In this document: one piece after another, positions 61,099 to 64,000 of the stretch
How the letters are laid out: each line of letters opens with the position of its first letter
How positions within the stretch are numbered: the first letter of the stretch is position 1
Source of the DNA: Prostheceraeus crozeri
Lineage: Eukaryota > Platyhelminthes > Polycladida > Euryleptidae
Direction of reading: 5' to 3'
Length of the DNA stretch: 64,000 nucleotides
Assembly: GCA_907163375.1 (NCBI GenBank)
Contig: CAJQUW010001446.1
Span: 124,001-188,000, forward strand
Translations under genes and position numbers: made by a program
Notes under the pieces: model-generated
The model's input: only the letters and a program-made list of their open reading frames with translations
What the model was told of the DNA's origin: nothing
Databases searched by the model: none

Positions 61099-61813
61099 TG
61101 ACTAACCTCCCGTACGGACGAACTATGAAAATGTTGCCTTATTACTAACATTCTACATGAAAAATAACATGACATCCAAAGTTAATAAGCGGTAATATAA
61201 AGTTATCAGAATTCATCAGAAATCATACACCTGGGTGGATTATTTTATATGATAAAATTCCGACTCTCTGTTGAAACATAGAGGAAGCTTCTGATAGTAA
61301 GATTTTCAGAAATGAAATTCTAAAAAATAAGAACACAGGAAACAGTTCAAAGCAGCGACTTGCTGACTGTGTACCTTTCTTTTGTATAAAAAGCCCTGAT
61401 GTTGAGAGGATAAACCAGAAAAAAGGAGAAAACCGTGAACATACGAATTTGAGGTCGCGGTAGTTTATGAAGTTCTAATGCGCTAGATTTAATAATTGAT
61501 AAGTTAACATAACATGATCAAAAATGAAAGTGAAGTTATTCTAACTTTGTCCATTTTGGTACCTGTGATGATATCCAGTCGGGTGGTGAGTTTATAGTAC
61601 TATTATCTATCCGCAAGGTGAGTCTTTTCATATCTAGTTTTAACTTTGTGTAAATTTGTTTATGCATGTCCATATATGTTAAACATCTTTATGCAGTTGA
61701 CAGGTTTCAAAAAATCCCAGATGAGTATAATACATGTTCAAAGAATCCCAGATGAGCACAATACATGTACATGTACAAGTAGAACTGTTCGAATAGCCAT
61801 ATGAAGAGCTTAC
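61099..61813. other. Intron DNA between the Penelope-like element and the I-II linker exon
   Basis: AT-rich, with a short direct repeat of AATCCCAGATGAG at 61726 and 61756 region. No gene recognised. Confidence 0.4.
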
Positions 61814-61904
61814 CTAAATCTCTTCTCCGTTCGCCAACAGCGAACACATTTCCGCCGCCGCTTCTTTCTAGTGTTTCCATAGTTGGAGCGGGTGAAGATA
61901 TTCC
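61814..61904 (-). CDS. Cav2 exon: I-II linker, basic segment leading to IIS1
   Basis: This 91-nt exon is bounded by TTTACAG and AG/GTAAGC. With one base from the previous exon it reads GNIFTRSNYGNTRKKRRRKC then VRCWRTEKRFR. The CWRTEKRFR end matches the FWRAEKRFRF block just before domain II in cacophony, which fixes the frame. A different frame is also open (starting ISSPAPTMETLERS), but it does not join in phase. The RKKRRRK cluster is a cytoplasmic basic patch. Confidence 0.88.
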
Positions 61905-62090
61905 CTGTAAAATATGTCAATAATCATTACTATACTGCGCTAAACATCAGAATACATGAATAACATGACGTGTTGCATATCCAACAACACTAAAAATGCG
62001 ACAAAATTTAGAGCATCCACTTTTTTTAAATTTTTGTGATTATATTCTAATTAATGAATTTGTTTTAAGTAGCATGTAGAACCAATTAAT

Positions 62091-62460
62091 AGCTTCCGAG
62101 GAGAGGCGAATAGCTTCTTTTGGAGGACGAATAGCTTCTTTAGAGGGACAACTAACTTCTTTTAAAAGAAGAGTGGCCGCTTTTAAAGGAACAATAGCAT
62201 CTGCTGATCGACGAATCGCTTCTGCTGTGGGACAAAAGCTTCGTTAGAGGACGAAGAAATTCTATTGACAGATTTATGCATCCAAATTCTACTGAAGATC
62301 AACTGGCTTCTGTTGCGAGAGAAATTTAGCATTACTGAGGGACTAATAGATTCTGTTGAAGGAAGAATAGTTTCAGTTGCGAGACGACTAGCTTCTGTTG
62401 AGAGTAGAATGGCATCTGATAGGGGACAATCAACTTCTGATAGAAGAAGAAGAATGTCTG
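62091..62460 (+). repeat. Degenerate 21-bp tandem repeat with heptad reading frame
   Basis: About 17-18 units of 21 bp, each close to CTTCTGTTGAGGGACGAATAG, fill 370 bp of the 970-bp intron between two I-II linker exons. Read on the plus strand the units give seven-residue periods such as RIASFGG, RIASLEG, QLTSFKR and RLASVES. The frame changes part way. The minus strand, that of the host gene, also has an open frame (62183-62566). Confidence 0.8.
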
Positions 62461-62874
62461 TACATGAAAAGGAATGCGGCGTCAGATGAGAGACAAATGG
62501 CGTTCGAACATGAACATGTGAATTCTCATCAATGACAATACACGTCATATATACGTGATTTAGCATGAAAGCAAACTCTAATTAGATAATCTCTAATTAC
62601 GGAAAACTATGGGTATTAGCCTTAATTTGAAGCGTGTTGTATCAATTGATGTTCATCAATGAACTCTGTGTATTGTCAGTTTTCATCTCCACTCTTTGAA
62701 AAGTTGATCATAATCTAGAGATTCCTTAACGTCAATTAGTTCACTCAAGTTACGTCATACATTACATCAGAGTGTATTCCCTTGCTCAGTGAGTCAATTT
62801 TCCTTCTCAAGTATCGGAGAATTATCGGACGACGTATTGTGACAGCAGAACACCTAAGAATGAGTAATACTCAC

Positions 62875-62982
62875 CTAGGCTGGAATCGGGGAATAGTTCA
62901 GGCTCTTCGTCCCGATCAATCTCTGATAAACTGTGACCTTCACGAATCGCCTTCATTTTCTGACTGGCAAGACGTCGGCGTG
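62875..62982 (-). CDS. Cav2 exon: I-II cytoplasmic linker, first part
   Basis: This 108-nt exon has an acceptor TTTCAG and a donor CCTAG/GTGAGT. Read with one base carried in and one base carried out, it gives ARRRLASQKMKAIREGHS followed by an acidic stretch (EIDRDEEPEL). Its ARRR start resembles the EARRRNAAKRKK segment of the cacophony I-II linker. In the family this linker lies downstream of the beta-subunit binding site, which would be in an exon beyond the right edge of the window. The next exon joins in phase. Confidence 0.8.
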
Positions 62983-64000
62983 CTGAAAGGTGAAGAAATA
63001 GATCTTGGCAGAAAATGAACTGTATAAGACCAAATGTTGACAACTTAACAAGACCATCACGTTAAAGTTTCAAATAATTGATGAAACAATGATAAATACT
63101 TGATCATGTCACCATAATGAAAAAGGAATAAATGAATACACATTATAAAGAGGATTTAAAAAGCTAGCTTAGTTTTGAAAGCGTGCTTTGACCAAGTAAT
63201 GATGCGCGAAATAAGATTTACATAAGTAAGCAAATTGCTACTGGTTTTGGTATAATCAGCCTTCATAAGTGCAAATTTAGTGTTTCGATGGATTATATAG
63301 TCACTAAATGTACTGTACATTCAAGAGGTGAAGTTCATTATCTCATACATACATTAACGAGAGACAATTACGACAGGTCTTTTTGTCGGGACTTTTCTAA
63401 TGTGCAGTTTTCGCACATTGATTCTAAACAATGCAACAATGTAAACAATGTAAACAATTCTAACACAGATGCTTTTAAGATCATGATTTTGCCATTCTCT
63501 GTTTCTCAACATGGTCTTAAAGTACGTTTTGTCTAAAACCCTAATTTTTAATCCCAGTAATTTGTGAACATGATATTAATTTATTGAAAAGCTTCTTCTT
63601 ATTGACATTATTCTTCTTATTGAGAATCCTCTTTTCCTATTAGTAATTTTTCTATACATGTACTTCGGCTACTACTTATTCACTTCGCGCTTGCTTGACC
63701 TGTGACTGTCCATTGCTTGATCGATATTCATGTAACGCTATAATTCATATAACAGCATTCATGTCTCTATCAGTTTTGGTTCATTCTGTGTGTCACACCG
63801 ACTGAGAACAGACGAAACGCGTTTGTGGCAGTACACGAGTATAATGAGACTTTTGGCGTTATTTTTCATTGAAATTGGCACAATTGCTTTAATTATTGAA
63901 AAGCACTGTTTTGTACTTAATACCATTTGTGAACATGGTCAATCAAAAATTTAACGTGGCAGTTATGAAGTTGCAAAGTCTGAATGTGATGTTCAAAGCC
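62983..64000. other. Cav2 intron at the right edge
   Basis: No channel exon was found between the first I-II linker exon and the window edge, so domain I and the beta-subunit site lie beyond 64000. The 82-aa plus frame at 63288-63536 has N-rich repeats (CNNVNNVNNSN) but no recognised family. GACGAAACGCGTTTGTGG at about 63811 is reminiscent of retroelement tails. Confidence 0.45.

Larger units (their letters stand above)
54840..61813. other. Cav2 intron between I-II linker and IIS1 exons
   Basis: Nearly 7 kb, of which about 5.2 kb is a Harbinger transposon (55035-57891) and a Penelope-like element (58773-61098). The stretches 57895-58772 and 61099-61800 show no recognised feature. Confidence 0.55.
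7413..62982 (-). other. Voltage-gated calcium channel alpha1 subunit gene, Cav2 (cacophony) class, internal part
   Basis: Exons read from high to low coordinates join in phase into one open protein: I-II linker, domain II S1-S6, II-III linker, domain III S1-S3. The family forms the calcium-selective pore of presynaptic channels in the plasma membrane, with four repeats each carrying S1-S4 voltage sensor and S5-P-S6 pore. Diagnostic motifs seen: [13 protein letters not shown] (IIS1), RLLRIFK (IIS4), GEDW (II filter), [20 protein letters not shown] (IIS6), LPYSSMFIFSPTNPIRR before IIIS1, and [11 protein letters not shown] in IIIS1-S2. The last two favour Cav2 over Cav1 and Cav3. Both gene ends lie outside the window. 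Intron sizes run from 65 bp to over 11 kb. The gene symbol is left blank because the species is unknown. Confidence 0.95.

Noticed and set aside
61814-61904. Alternative frame ISSPAPTMETLERSGGG of the I-II linker exon
   Set aside because: It does not join in phase with the neighbouring exons, whereas the other frame matches the CWRTEKRFR block of the family.
63795-63835. CTGAGA...GACGAAACGCG resembling a hammerhead ribozyme core as found in some Penelope-like repeats
   Set aside because: The CUGAUGA core is incomplete and the stems do not pair convincingly.
1-64000. Retrovirus, LTR element, Polinton or CRISPR array
   Set aside because: No long terminal direct repeats, capsid, envelope or protease motifs and no spaced repeat array were seen. 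The only reverse transcriptase signals are the Penelope-like element and a short LINE remnant.

Overview
The window is AT-rich nuclear DNA from an invertebrate animal. It lies almost entirely inside one large, intron-rich host gene on the minus strand: the alpha1 subunit of a Cav2-type (cacophony / CACNA1A-B-E class) voltage-gated calcium channel. Fourteen exons can be read with matching splice phases, plus one candidate 24-nt microexon. Reading from high to low coordinates they encode the I-II linker (62982), all of domain II, the II-III linker, and domain III S1 to S3 (11464). Both ends of the gene lie outside the window. Family motifs are close to arthropod cacophony as I recall it. A protostome is therefore plausible, but I cannot name the organism. 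The presence of U12-type splice signals argues against nematodes.

Main finding: the exon for the domain II pore (selectivity filter, following turret, first half of S6) exists in two in-frame versions of exactly 121 nt, exon A at 37932-38052 and exon B at 28403-28523. They share 24 of 40 residues and both keep the GEDW filter core. Both have U2-type acceptors but end in a perfect U12-type donor (GTATCCTT). The next exon (26210-26313) has a canonical U12 branch site 17 nt from its AG. A U12 donor on A cannot be joined to the U2 acceptor on B, so the two should be mutually exclusive. Inclusion or skipping of both would also break the frame. This predicts two pore isoforms enforced by spliceosome incompatibility.

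The introns are full of mobile DNA. Going up the window: a head-to-head SINE pair (897-1375); tRNA-derived SINE heads (near 5050, 25.8-26.1 kb, 40.0 kb); several MITE-like inverted-repeat elements (12.4, 29.6-30.1, 30.3-31.1, 34.8-35.4, 43.5, 44.1 kb); an apparently intact piggyBac (32182-34736) between the two alternative pore exons; two decayed Tc1/mariner elements (45171-46564 and 46704-48190); a LINE 3' remnant (about 53.8-54.0 kb); a Harbinger with both of its genes damaged (55035-57891); and a Penelope-like element with GIY-YIG endonuclease flanked by 364-bp inverted arms (58773-61098). A 21-bp repeat that reads as protein heptads fills much of the intron at 62.1-62.5 kb. I recognised no second host gene, no retrovirus or LTR element, and no standard RNA gene.
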